From Tyto alba (taxonomy: Eukaryota; Chordata; Aves; Strigiformes; Tytonidae), in assembly GCF_018691265.1 (NCBI RefSeq), contig NW_024881316.1, forward strand, positions 29,798,819-29,862,818: a stretch of 64,000 bases of DNA. Reading direction: 5' to 3'. The notes under the pieces are model-generated. The model made no database searches. It was not told where the DNA came from and worked only from the letters and a program-made list of their open reading frames with translations. Positions 50,773 to 63,294 of this stretch are shown here, piece after piece (the stretch's first letter is position 1; every line of letters begins with the position of its first letter). A program made the position numbers and the translations under genes.

Positions 50773-53700
50773 ATTTGGTTACATATGTAACAATTACATA
50801 TGTAATTGCTGATGTCTGGGGAGTGGCTGAAAGGGAAGTATTGATTAAGATGCACCAATAGCCAATATCATCATGGCTAGGAGACTAATTTGGCAGAATA
50901 TTGGAGCTATAAGTCAGAGTTATGTAACAAAGACTTGACCATCAGCTTCTCCAATATTACATGAAAGATCCCATTATCACATTTTTGTCACATTAGCACA
51001 TTTTTTAGTGTGGTAAGCTTGGCTACAGGGTCTTTCAGATGGAGTAGAAACACTTATTCTGAGGAGCTCTCTTCATGATCTGAAGGCTAGATCTCCCAGA
51101 AGGTTTTGTTGGTGCCCCACAAGAAAGTTTGTGTGCTTGTTGGACTGGACAATGAAAAGTAGCTGCCTGGGGAAGTTAGGTGCCTAGGTCTTTAGAAAGG
51201 AACCACTTCATAGTGATTATGAATGACATAAGAATCTAAGTACCTAACAAGACAGATACGCACAGAGAATCTGGGTTTATAGTTAGTGGTGAATTATGAC
51301 CTACAAAGGTTTAGAGGTCATAATTTTTGTAAGTGTCTGAATTTGCCAAAATGAGTTTTATGATTTTATTATTTTAATATGAAGGAATTTCAGCTATTTA
51401 GGAAGGTCTTGACCAGCAATTTTAATCAGGCAGCTGGCCTTTGGATTGGCTGTGGGTATTACTCCTTAGAGTGCATTAAAGCAGCAATTTAGATGGAGAT
51501 TTTCTACATTTTTAAAAAAGTTTTGTGTCTCAGCATGCCACCTCTTTAATATTGTAATGTTTGAAACTTAAAACTCCCAATACAATTCTTTTCCAGTGTT
51601 TCCAAGTCAGCAAATTAGCAGCACAACACATGTTATATAGGGAATAGCTCAGCAACATAATCAAAGCCCCTCAGCATCCTCCATTTTTAGATTTATTCTG
51701 GCTTATTCTGTTGGGTGTGAATCAAATGACACATCATACACCTCAGAGACTCTTTTGCAGTTTCTGCTCAGACTGGAGAATTCCATCTGTTCTATTAAGG
51801 ATCATTAACAACCAGGAAATTATTCCAAACAGTTTCTGTAAAATCTAAAAGCCAAAATTATTACATTATTATAATTAGTTGTTTTTTTCTCATTTAACCA
51901 GAATAGCTTTAATCAGCAGTGTCTGAAGAAAACTCCATGGGACTCAGAGGTAAGGGGGGGTCATTAAATTATATAAGGAGGATTCTATACATTGAACTGA
52001 TGGTGAAGGGTATATGCTGCTATGGTAGTGAATTGTCTTTGACAGAGTATAAATCATTACATATTGCATTTTGAAGAAAGAAGTTTATCCTATGAGGAGG
52101 AAAATAAAAAGCAGAAGGAGACTGTATAAATTATGACTGAAGAACTAGCAAGCAAATCCACAGAGCATTCAAAATCACACATTATAATAATGATTTACAT
52201 CTGTAGGACCTGAATGTAAAAAGATCGTATCTACCTGTTCTGAATAACATGTCTCCACTTCCTCTAGTATCCCAAGCTAAATTCTCTAATGAGCTCCATA
52301 CCACCTTCAAACTGCACACACTCAGCTTTTCATATGGAAGTTGCATGCACATTTTCAAATACATTTGAAGATAATATATTTCAGGTGGTGTAATATTATT
52401 ACCTGAATACAGTGTTGTCAACACTTTATCATGTCAAAGCTAGAAGAGTTAATCTTTTAAATTCTAGCACAGTATTTTTTCTTCCTTTTAGTGAAAACCT
52501 ATGGACTCATTTCTACAGAATATATTAAACAACAGTATCACTGCAAATTAGTTGTATGGCCAAGGTCCTCCCTTACAATACCAGTAGCCATTTGTTAAGT
52601 GCTTGAAGATGCAAGACTAAGTCAAGAGGAAGCAAGGATAAGGGATATTACTCTGTGTATGCACACCAAATACCTTATGTTAGGCAAGTTAACAATTTAT
52701 AATTTTCTTTGCCAAGCAAGCATGCAACTTCCTCAATGCTATCTTGAGAAGAGCTTGTATTACAATATTTTAAAAATATTTGAATCATCACTAGTACTTC
52801 AGCATAAAAGGGGTAGAATAATTCCTGTGATCGATTCAGTTACAGTCAACTTACTGGTAAAAAAAAAAAAAAACAAACCAACAACAAAAAAAAACCAATA
52901 TGACTTTTTTCTTATTTATTCATTCAAAAAAGACTGCAATTCAGTAAATCTCAGCAGTTTTTATCACTCAAGTAATTCTATCCAAGTTTGTGCAATAATA
53001 CATTTGATTAGAGTTAAATATCTTACCTTCCTCATCCTCAATAACTACCAAGAACAGATTTGTAATTGTGACCGTTGTGAAAGGATCATAAATATATAAC
53101 GGTTCTTATATTTCTCTTTTGGTTATATGATAGCTGCCGATTTCTTCTTCAGTGATGATGGGTTTCTAAGAAAGATATTCAGAAGAGAAAAATTTCAGGT
53201 TTTTAGGGAGAGTGTAATAACAAACACTGGTGAATGCACTCTCTTGCATTTGCTAACATGAATAGTGAATAAATTATAATTGTCCTGGAGTTATTCTTGT
53301 TGTTTACACTTACCTAAGTGTCTGTATCTTAAAGAAACACAAACAATCCAACAACTTAGAATATTATTATGTTGTCTTAGTGTTCTCTAACAATACCATA
53401 TAAAATCACTTGTTTACATCTCTATGTCTAAAGACCTGGCAGGTTTTCCATATATGTGTCACAAATGAAAGTATTAGCATGGTGATAATTTAACAACAAA
53501 TCAAAATTTATTAATAACTAGCAGCACTTGATCATTAACTCGTTTGAATACATACAAAATAATTCAGGAAAATGTTATAATTAAAAATAGTGACTTATCT
53601 ACAGATTCTAAAATGACAAGATTCACTCCAACTTACTATATGGTATCTTAAATCAATACATATATACATGCGCATACACAAAACATGCAAACACACACAA

Positions 53701-53870
53701 TACAAAAGTATTTGGATCCAGTAGAATGAAGTATATACCTACACACACCAGAAGGCAGAGAAATTGTAAGAGAAGCTAGCTCGAAGTAAAAGTTCCCTCC
53801 TTGAGTTTAGAGCAAATGCTCACAATGCCTTGGCATTCCTCAACGGGCAATAGTTAAGACTCAAGCAGGT
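50773..53870. other. AT-rich DNA without recognisable gene
   Basis: Contains an A-rich CAA/A tract at 52859-52895. A minus-strand segment at 52235-52402 has a weak acceptor and a GAACAG/GTAGAT donor around 55 open codons (including NLAWDTRGSGDMLFR); it is exon-like but unsupported. An AC/AT-rich stretch lies at 53.64-53.70 kb. Confidence 0.55.
52859..52895. repeat. A-rich simple repeat
   Basis: A15 followed by CAA/CCAACAA units and a second A8 run. Confidence 0.9.
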
Positions 53871-54370
53871 TGACTTCACCCTGGCCATCAGCTCTGGCAG
53901 CAGACAACACCTTATGGTTTATTGATACCTGAGAGGCATCCCAGCTCAGGGGAGATGTTAGTCACAGGCCCACTGAGATCCAGGAGAGCTTAAAGGGTCT
54001 CACTTGGAGTTGCAATTTATAGGGTCCAAGATAATTGACTTTAGTCATGTATTTTCACTCAGGCCCAGCTCAAACAATGAAACATTCTGGGACCTTCCAG
54101 CAGTTGCACAAGAATTTGATGAAGGTGCAACTCTGTTATTGTTCTCATTTGATCACATCCCAGCCACAGGTGTGACAGGATGGACTGTTACAACCATTTC
54201 CAAGTGATAGGGAGGGGCAGGAGCCAGGCTCGTTAAAGGGGCACCTTAACATTCTGATTTGCTGCTATTAGCAGTCCTTATCTCTCCAGGTTGACATATA
54301 GCCCAGGGCAGGTGGGTGGAATCACATTTAGCACCAAGCTGCCCAGGGGGCTGAGAATTGCACCACCACA
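53871..54370 (-). mobile_element. LTR-like segment
   Basis: On the minus strand the block opens TGTGGTGGTGCAATTCTCAG, has a TATA box (CTATAAATT, 54022-54014) and about 95 bases later an AATAAA (53923-53918). This is the order and spacing expected for U3-R of an LTR. It is GC-richer than its flanks. No target duplication is found and the left border is arbitrary (TGACTTCACC). It may instead be another old promoter-bearing repeat or unique sequence. Confidence 0.3.
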
Positions 54371-56879
54371 ATATGTTGAGAGATGTTGTCACCTCAGGGA
54401 AACAAAACAAACAAACAAAAAAAAAGTAAAATCTTAGTAATAAGGTGTAAACTATCTGCTCTTATCTAATAGAAATAATGAAATAAGACATCTGGTCTTC
54501 TAGAAAAACTGTAATTTCCTGAAAGCTTTACTATCTTAATTTCAGAATTTTCAATTTCAAAATTCACTAATTTCAAAAAAATACACTAAATAAAATTGTC
54601 AGATAAATAATTTACATTTATATTTTCCAATTCACAGAAATTTGGAAAATGCACAAATTGAAAATATTTTCAGATTTAGTCCTGTTTGTAATAAAATTAA
54701 AGCCAGTTTCATATGATAAGCTATGCCTATAAACATTGGGAAATAGGCAGAGTCTAAAATACAAAGTATTTAAACTTATGGGACAGATAGATAGTTAAAA
54801 ATTAACTGGGAGCATTCTCAGGGAAGCTTTTCATACCAGATTTAGAGTCAAGGTATTCAAGGAAACCTGTAACAAAAATAAAATGGCTGAACTTCATGGA
54901 ATAAACTGTAAACTTTCATTTTCACGATTTTGTCTACTCACTGGACTGAGTTCATTACCTCAAAAAAACCCACCCTGCTTAAGCAGACAACAGATTCTTG
55001 TAAAAAGCAATCAAGAGAGCCAAGAGACCAGAAGACAAGCTTGACAGTTTTCCATCCCCAGTTCCTGAGAGAAGGGATAACATCTTGACTGGTTGCATTG
55101 TTCAGAGGTGATTGCACTATTTGTTATCAATTTACCTCCTTTCCTTCGGTTAGCAAATCATACGCAAACCACTTAAACCAGGCTTGATTGTCTTTGATTG
55201 TATTCATTATTCATAGATGTTCACTAAAAAGTTTAGATGAATATTTTTCAGACATGGCTTGTGGGCTTTGGTTATTTGCTATCAGTCATATGGAATATGC
55301 ACTCAGTCACATGTGAACATTTCTGCTCCATAAATGGAAAACTATTCTGTTAGGAAAATCACACAGTGCATTCCTAGACTGTCATGTTGATGACATTTGT
55401 ACTAAAATGGGTTTGAATTTCAGATTCTCTATCCTCCATAGCCCAGAAAGCTGACTAAAGATTAATTAAAAATGAATATTGATGGTCTTAGAAAGTAAAA
55501 AAGTACATTTACTGACCAACTGATTAAGTTGTGTTATTTTTAAAAATTCATACAGAATTTTAAAATCTTCCTTTTGTTACTTTTCAGGTTTGTGGCTCGT
55601 GTCAATTCTAACTTTACATTATCCTCTTATTATGGATGTCCTATAGAAGATTAATAACATTTGACAGACTTGTACATGCCTCTATCATATACATTTATTA
55701 AAGTAAAATAATACATAGTAAGTATAAATGTCTCATAAATGATTGTTACATGTTGTTGCCTGGGTTTTTTTGTTGACTCTTAGTGAACTTTTTCAAAGAT
55801 CAAGAAATAATCCATCCAGCCATGAAACCAGACATCATTTCCAAACTGGAATTAGGACTGGTCAAAAAATATTAACAATCATGTAAGAATGTTTATGAAT
55901 AAAAAACCTAATTTATTTCCAAAATAGTATATAACCAGGTGACCAGAACACTGACAGAACCCCAGAAATCAACTAATGCATTTTTAGCAGATTAGTCCAC
56001 TTTAAGTTCAAAGGAAGCTATTCATCACTGATTTATCAAATAGTTTTAACAATTTTTTGTCTCCTTTTAACAAAATACATATTAATTAACTAAGAAGCAG
56101 AACATATCCTGTGCATATTATTTGAAATATTACTAAGAATAAACAGTAAATGATCAAAAGAAAGGTAGAGAAACTTCAAATTATCTGTTCTGTGCTTTGT
56201 TCTGGTAAATACATGTTCAGCACGAACATATTAATAAAAAGCAAGTCTGATTCCATAACAATTCACTAAAATAGACAAAGTTTGGTTTATTTAGTCTCAA
56301 TTAATTCTACTACTGTTGAAAATAAGATCCATAATCACAGCTGCTTTAAATGGAATTGCCTGAAATGTAGTGGCATCCTTTTGTAAAAGCATTTAAAAAT
56401 CGTTTGGAAAAACAAACAAACAAAAAAGCAAGGAATCTTAAAAAAACAGTGTATTCTTGTAACCCTTTAACACCATGTTTTAATTTAAAAAGCTTTCAAA
56501 AACCCCTTACTTACCTTAAGATGTAGAAATGTATTTAAGATAACACAACAGTTGTTAGGGTGAATTTGTCCTTTGAAGGACCACAATGATTGCTATGCAA
56601 GAAAATTATAAATGCGCTTTTTAGTGCAGCATTTCACCAATAAATTAATGTTATTCTATATTCATCTAATACACACAGTGACACATTTTATATATTCTTT
56701 TTATGAATATTCTCTCTCTTCCTGGAGACAATTCAAGTGACAGATTAATCTGAAGTTTCCATTAAGTTACTACATGAGATACGGCAAGTTTCTCAGTCAG
56801 TGTTTATAAGTAGAAACCCTCTGTTAAAAGTCTCATCCTTCTGCTATGACCTAAAAGACTGTTAGCACTCTGCTGGGAA
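54371..56879. other. AT-rich DNA without recognisable gene
   Basis: Nothing recognised apart from short A-rich and CAAA-type simple repeats at about 54402-54426 and 56408-56428. Confidence 0.6.
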
Positions 56880-57560
56880 TGTACTTTACGTTGTTACTAC
56901 GCAGGTGCTGTGGCTCCATAGTACACTCTCTCTGCAGTCAGTTTGAGAGATGGGTCCTGAGCTCCTGTCGCAGAAACCCCCAGCCTCATGGCTCATGCTG
57001 CAGTGGGACATGTTGTGAGCGGGGGTTTACCTGGGCTTCTTGGTAGCTACATCTCTGTTAGCAATCTGTACAGGGACAGGGCACAGATTCAAGTTATGGT
57101 AAGCTGTTGTCCATGATGAGTCTACTGTTTTTTGGGGAAAAAAAACATTTAGTTGTATTCTGTAAACCCTCATGAGCAGACATCCATGCGAGGACCATTT
57201 TATTTACTAATCTAGGCTCATGTTGTTTACAATACAGCACAGCTGGGGTCCATGCTGGATGTCCAGCCCAGCTGATGCCTCTCCGGAGCCCTGGCATCAC
57301 AGTAGGCAAATTGGGAGCTGGGGCCCAGCTGTACCATCTGAGCCCCCAGTTTTGCAGTGACACTGGCAAACCTATCCTGGAGCCATAAATGCTGTTTTGC
57401 CATTACCAGATGCATGGTTTCCACTGCAGGGCCAAGGTGGTTCTGGGGTGTCTCATCTTCGTGCACTCGGCCAGTGAGTCAGAGTGATTCTGTCAGAAGT
57501 CCATTTGCCTCTCAGCTGAAGTGTGTCAGACCCCCAAAACTCAAATACATCTGACATTTC
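56880..57560. other. Unexplained GC-rich island
   Basis: About 680 bases clearly richer in GC than either side, with no LTR ends, CR1 landmarks or target duplication that I can see. Minus-strand frames include 57466-57227, opening at GTG (TPQNHLGPAVETMHLVMAKQ and onward), and an overlapping frame 57369-57094. They could be remnants of a decayed gene or an unrecognised mobile element, or simply open because GC richness lowers stop frequency. No family is recognised. Confidence 0.35.
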
Positions 57561-58631
57561 TAGACTAAAACTTACATTTTCCTGGAAGTTTTTCAGAAAT
57601 CTTTGCTCAGGACAATTCTGTTGCAGGGATAATTTTCTAGTTCTCTACTAGACCGCTGATCACTATGGCCCATGGTTCCTTATGGGGTACTGAGAAGAGA
57701 GAATGTTTGAAGATATTGTCATTTGGGTGGGATGCTTTCTGCTGCCCCACTTGCTAATTTCTGTCCCTTGGTGACACAACATGCTCCTGCACTTGCAGAG
57801 CAATGGCCCTGTCCCTTCTCACAGGATAGCAAGTCACAAACAAGACAAAACCAGAACAGGACAAGGTAACTCAAAACTGATTTTGTTTCAGTTTCCATTA
57901 CAAATAGTGACTTTAGCAGTGACTTAAAAACAACTATAATTTGTGGTATAATGGATCAAAAATAAAAGTTTTTTGGTTTTCAAAGAAACAAAACATATTC
58001 AAAGATCCACCTGTCCATATAATTAGTTCTATGGCCCTTGATTTATGACATAGAAAACAGTACACTATAATATTGAGACTGATAATACTGAGATTGATTA
58101 TTTGTGATTCTGGGTAGCCACAGCCTAAATTCAGTTGATATATAATTGATAATGTTTACTGCTTCATAAAACCAGATAGAAAGTGAATAAACCTGTGGGG
58201 CCATGTCAGCTTTTCATTTTCAGTCATGTTGAGGAGTGTATGCAGATCAGCTCTTCATTAATTAACTAAACTGAAATGTTTACTGTGAAAAAGCTTAATT
58301 ATACTTTTAAAAAATTATTTTGTCACACTGAATTGTAAAGCAAATGAACAGTAGACACTGAATATTAAAAAGAATAAAACAATTCTAAGAAACAATATTT
58401 GATTAAAATTATTAAAACCTCATGTATTGATCCAACTGCATGCCTGTTGGACATTCATAATATTAAGGAAGAAAAGAGACTACAAGAAAATAGTTCAGAA
58501 CAAATGCAAAACTTTATAAAGTTCTGATCTATAAAACTATAATTGTCATTCAAATAAGAATTCTTTCCAAGTGGGAGAAGGAACTCATCCAGTTTAAATA
58601 AACAAACTAATTTGAATCAAATGGTCACCAT
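57561..58631. other. AT-rich spacer
   Basis: No gene or mobile element recognised. Confidence 0.6.
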
Positions 58632-59060
58632 TTGGCCACCTCCAGTCAGGTTTTAAGTATCTCCAAGGATGGAGACTCCACAACCTCCCTGCACAACCTG
58701 TGCCAGTGTTTGACCTCCTCACATACACACACACCAAAAAAAAAGAGGGTTTCCTGTGTTCAGATGGAATAGTATGTATTTTCATTTGTGCCTATTGCCT
58801 CTTGTCTTGGCAGCAGGCACACTGAGAAGAGTCTGGCTCCTTCTTCATTCCCTCCCATCAGGTACTTACCCACATTGATGAGATTCCCATTGACTCTTAT
58901 CTTTAGACAGAACAAGTCCCAGCTCTCAGCCTCTCCTCACGTGACAGATGCTCTAGTCCCTTCATTGTCTCTGTGGCACTATGCTGAACACAATTAATTA
59001 AGTCCATATGTTTATTTTACCATAGAGCCTAGAACTGGACAAGCACTCCAGATGTGAAGG
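58632..59060 (-). mobile_element. CR1 LINE 3' region fragment
   Basis: The plus strand shows TATCTCCAAGGATGGAGACT, CCACAACCTCCCTGCACAAC, GTGCCAGTGTTTGACC, then TGTGCCTATTGCCTCTTGTC, CATCAGGTACTTACCCACAT, CAGCTCTCAGCCTCTCCTCA and GACAAGCACTCCAGATGTG. This is the reverse complement of the CR1 ORF2 C-terminal region and upper 3' end, in a subfamily different from the 62.7-kb copy. The extreme 3' tail is missing. A short AC and A repeat (about 58719-58744) has been inserted or expanded inside it. Confidence 0.9.
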
Positions 59061-60712
59061 TGAAGGTAGTAGCTGGCTGTGCATGTACAATTTCAGGTTT
59101 TTAACATAACATTGGGAACTGGGTCACCATTGTAGTGGCATTTCACTATGTTTTGCCCATGTTGCATGTACATCAATTTATATAATTAAGATTGACATTA
59201 CTTTTCACTACAACACACACATTTTGATGAATTTATTTCTGTGAATTTTTTAATAATGTCAATGTGCTGTAACATGGTTCATACAGAGTCACCCCTCTTA
59301 AAATAATACCAGACACTGTTATACAGTAGCGATTTGCACCTGTATATACACTACATACTCAATGAGTTCATAGACACCTTCATCAGTTCAACTAATTAGC
59401 TTGTTTCTATATATATTGACTCTTTTCATTGACCTTAGCAGAGTTCTACAAACTCATTTAGTGTCTTAATAGACCGTATATTCAGTAGCTCACTAATTTA
59501 TTCAACCTGTAAGACATTGCTCCTTGACTTTATTGTCCAGTTTATGTTCTCCACACAACAAATTCTCTTTACTTATAACAAACACTAAGCAAATGACAAA
59601 GGCATTCTGGCATTCTGTTGCAAATATTAGATTTATGCCAACAAGATTAACTTTTATAATCCTTGCTTGCATCGTATTTAGACATTGTGTAGATTAATGG
59701 ATCTCACTCCTACAGCTGTAGATCTCTGAAGTTCCTTCACAATGAACTTTATTTACCTTTGGCTTTAACTAATTGAAGATAACTGCTCTACATAACTGCT
59801 CATGGCATTAGCTGTGAAGACTCCAAGAGTCAGACAAAGGGACAGCCTTTGTTTGTCAGGGACTTCTGTGATTTACCTCAATGATGTAATTGGTAGATAT
59901 GAACTAAACCTACAATTTTATGAAAACACACTACAAAGTTGAAATGTACTGTCAGAACAAAACACACAATAAAGCAGTACTTTCCCAGATTTACTGCAAC
60001 ATCTAACAGCTATGGCATCTATCACTGAGGACATGTCATTGGTAAAGATACATGACGTGAAGATAAAGACTCTTATAGACATGAATGAAAATAGCTTTAA
60101 AGACAAAGTATTTTGTTTTTTAAAAAAACAGAGGTTCTTTGCTTCAGTATTAAAGATTAAACAAAGTAGAAGAAAGCACATTTTTTTCCAATGCAAGTAT
60201 GTTCTATTGTCCTATCCAATCTAATATTAGTTCCTTATGTGCTCTATCGAAGTTATCCACATCTAATCAAAGAAATGATGACTACAGTTCTACTTATTAA
60301 CATAGCAAAGCATAAAGAGGTAAAACTCAACTTCCTTTAATTTTCCACAGCCTAAAAGTGTACACATGAACTTTTGTCATAGTTATCTTAAAGAATGATA
60401 TATTTTTTTTTAGAACATTGCAACCTGATTGCTGGGTTACAGTTTCATAGATGCATTAATGACTTGTAATTGCTGTAAAATTAATCTCTATGTAATCTCC
60501 CATGTAGGTCAAGATGTGTTTATTATCATCATTAGAAACTATGCCTTATAGTTTTTAGTACTGCCTTGCTTTATCATTCTATTGTTATTGCTTGTGGAAG
60601 GCCTTTTTTAAGATTAAACAACATGTAAACACAAAAGATGTCATACAGCCTTACAATGTCTGTCTTTCTAGCTCAGTAGTCTGTCCCTGGCAGGGGCAAT
60701 AGGGGATATTAC
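59061..60712. other. AT-rich spacer
   Basis: No gene or mobile element recognised. It ends with the left copy of the target duplication of the LTR. Confidence 0.6.
60708..60712. repeat. Left target-site duplication (ATTAC)
   Basis: ATTAC immediately before the LTR, repeated exactly at 61297-61301 immediately after it. Confidence 0.85.
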
Positions 60713-61296
60713 TGTTGTGGTTTGAGCTTGGTCGGCAGCCAACCACCCCACAGCCGATCACCCACCCTTCCCCCTGCTACCTGGGAATGAGGGAGGGAAT
60801 TTGAGGGGTAAAGGGAGACTTGCAGGTTGAGATAGGAACAGTTTAATAATGGCAATAAAATGAGAACAATAACAGTAATAGAAAATATAAACAGGTAATA
60901 TACAATGTAATTGCTCACCACCCGCTGACCAATACCCAGCCTGTGCCCGGCTAGTGAGCCCGAAATACCAAGATATCACAATCCTGGAAGCGAGAGAGAG
61001 AGCCCCTTCTGGACCACCCCTCCTCTGTATAGTGAACATGATGTTCCATTATATGGAATATTTCAATGACCAATTTGAGTCTGGTGCTCTGGCCGTGCTT
61101 CCTCCCTGCTTCTTGTGCTCTTGCACACGGGCAGGACATGGGGAGTTGGAGAGTCCTTCAAGTCTTGGTAGCAGCTGAAAACATCAGTGTGCTATCAGCA
61201 TTCTTCTCATACCAAACCCAATGCTAAATCCAAAACACAACACTATTCTAGTTCCCAAAAAGGAATGTTAACTCTATTTCAGCCCAAACCAGGACA
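60713..61296 (-). mobile_element. Solo LTR of an avian endogenous retrovirus, with 5-bp target duplication
   Basis: The 584-bp LTR lies on the minus strand. The plus-strand left end is TGTTGTGGTTTGAGC and the right end is CAAACCAGGACA, so it is TG...CA and flanked by a perfect ATTAC duplication. ATTAAA (60847-60842 on the minus strand) lies about 130 bases from the U5 end, the same spacing as in the LTR at 10.66 kb. Landmarks TTGAGATAGGAACAGTTTAA, CAATTGCTCACCACCCGCTG-like and AACTCTATTTCAGCCCAAAC are shared with this avian LTR family. The TATA position is degenerate (ACTATACAGAG). Five-base duplications are typical of ERVL/class III integrases, which is the basis for a tentative class. No internal viral genes remain. 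Confidence 0.94.
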
Positions 61297-61301
61297 ATTA
61301 C
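61297..61301. repeat. Right target-site duplication (ATTAC)
   Basis: Exact copy of 60708-60712, directly after the terminal CA of the LTR. Confidence 0.85.
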
Positions 61302-62707
61302 TTAGGGAGAACCTTGCCCATATCTGTGGCCTATTCCTGTCTTATTCCTCTAACATCCATTTTCAGATTCCTGCCCACACATTTTGAACCCTGACTATTC
61401 TATTTATTAATTATTTATTATCAAAAGTGCCTTTTTTTGTATGGAAATATTTTGTCCATAAAAATGTCACACATTAGATTTTGAACTGAGCATCGTAATG
61501 CCCTATCTTTCCCCTCCCCCCATTTTCTCCCATATTCCTTCTTCTATATGTTTTGAATCCTTTCTAATTTTTCCAAAATCTCTCCAACTTTAGACTTCAG
61601 AACTGGATGAAATAACAGTTGCACAGATGTAACTGAAAAAGGTAACATTACTTATTTCTTCCTGGTGTTCTCCTGTTTACTTAGCTAACAGTCCTGTACA
61701 TTCTAGCATCATACAGAGATTCCATGTTCAACTGGTAATTTATTACTAACTCTCAGATATCCCTTTGCAATAGAATAGCATGGCAGCCTTCATTCATTGG
61801 TGGCTAAGTCTATCTTGCTTCTGGAGCATTCATCTTTGGACTGCTATACCACAGTGGAATGCAGACTAAATTGGATTTTCTATGTGAGGTGTACATGTTT
61901 ATAGCATATTTATGCTTCTTCTCTCTAAAAGGTTTATTTAATTACATTAGGTAATTTTCTCTGTCTTTGAAATAAGATTGGCTAAAACCAATTGTCCTTT
62001 ACAAGCTAAATTGTCATTTTATTGTTCTAGGATCTAATTGTTAATCATATCTGATTTCTGTACTGCAGCACACTAACATAAGACAGCATAAACATACCTT
62101 GTCTTCAGGGTACAGACATCTTTGCATTTGTCCCATTGATTTTTCAGTTTTCTATGAAAGATATTTCCCAGAACCCTACCCAATACAAAGATGAGATCTA
62201 TCTCCTTGATAACTATTGGACTTAACTGTTAATCAGTAGCATTTTAATGAAGGAACAAAAAAGGTTGAGGAGATGTGTACTGTTGTCTTAAGTTGTTTTA
62301 AAAGTAGACAGGCAAAAGATGGTAAAACAGGGGTGAAAGTAATGAAGACATTCCAGATAAAACAAGTAAATATTGGATATTGTATTATTGTATTCCCTAG
62401 TCTAACACTGAAGTCTCTTGTCATTGCCAGCTCACAATGTTAAATTCATCTAATTGTGTTATTTGTGACCTTCTCCCTGATTTCCTCTTACCTGCTGTAT
62501 TATTTTCAGATGTCCTATCTTCAAAACTAGCTTCTGCACAATATTTCATTCCCTCCATCCATTTCTACTACTTCCCAACTGCTTTTATTCACTTTGCCAA
62601 AGAACCCCACTGCACACCGCAGGTAGCACAAGTGACCTTTACTTATCAGTCCTTCTCTACACAGCTTCCCTTTTCCTGATATTCCCAATACAAGGAAGGC
62701 AACAGAA
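61302..62707. other. AT-rich spacer
   Basis: No gene or mobile element recognised between the LTR and the CR1 copy. Confidence 0.6.
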
Positions 62708-63294
62708 GTTGAGGGAGGTGATTCTCCCCCTCTACTCCACTCTTGTGAGACCTGCAGTCTGCAGGTCTGTGTTCAGCTCTGGAGACCCCAACATAAGAAG
62801 GACATGGGCCTGCTCAAGCAAGTCCAGAGGAGGGCCATGAAGATGATCGGGGGATGAAGCACCTCCCCTAGGAGGACAGGCTGAGAGAGTTGGGGTTGTT
62901 CAGCCTGAAGAAGAGAAGACTTAGGGGAGACCTTATAGCAGCCTTCCAGTACTTAAAGGGAGCTACAGGAAAGATGGGAAGGGACACTGTATCAGAGAGT
63001 ATAGTGACAGGATGAGGGGTAATGGTTTTAAACCAAAAGAGGGTAGAATTCAATTAGATACAAAGAAGAAATTCATTCCTGTGAGGGTGGTGAGGCACTG
63101 GAACAGGTTGACCAGAGAAGTTCTGGATGCCCCCTCCCTGGAATTGTTTAAGGCCAGGTTGGACAGGGCTTTGAGCAACCTGGTCTAGCAGAAGGTGTCC
63201 CTGACCATGGCAGGAGGGTTGGAGCTGGATGACCTTTAAAGGTCCTTTCCAACGTAAACAATTCTATGATTTTATGATTCTGTGATTCTATGAA
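62708..63294 (+). mobile_element. CR1 LINE 3' end, best preserved copy
   Basis: Starts in ORF2 at the LPLYSxLV-type segment (GATTCTCCCCCTCTACTCC) and runs to the true CR1 end. Readable pieces include AEQVQRRAMKMI-like sequence, [27 protein letters not shown] and LFKARLDRALSNLV followed by a stop. The 3' UTR has GCAGGAGGGTTGGAGCTGGA, GACCTTTAAAGGTCCTTTCC and the terminal repeat ATTCTATGATTTTATGATTC. A one-base class frameshift near 62850 (GGGGGATGAAGCACC) and a 9-bp CTGCAG-type duplication near 62750 show decay, but divergence is lower than in the other copies. Confidence 0.95.
63261..63294 (+). repeat. CR1 terminal (ATTCTRTG)n repeat
   Basis: Four imperfect units of the 8-base CR1 3' terminal repeat. 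In CR1 this end is used for reverse-transcriptase priming in place of a poly-A tail. Confidence 0.9.

Noticed and set aside
57227..57466. Minus-strand frame of 79 codons as an intact small gene
   Set aside because: Begins at GTG directly after an in-frame stop, no family match, and lies in a GC-rich block where long frames are expected; retained only as an unexplained island.
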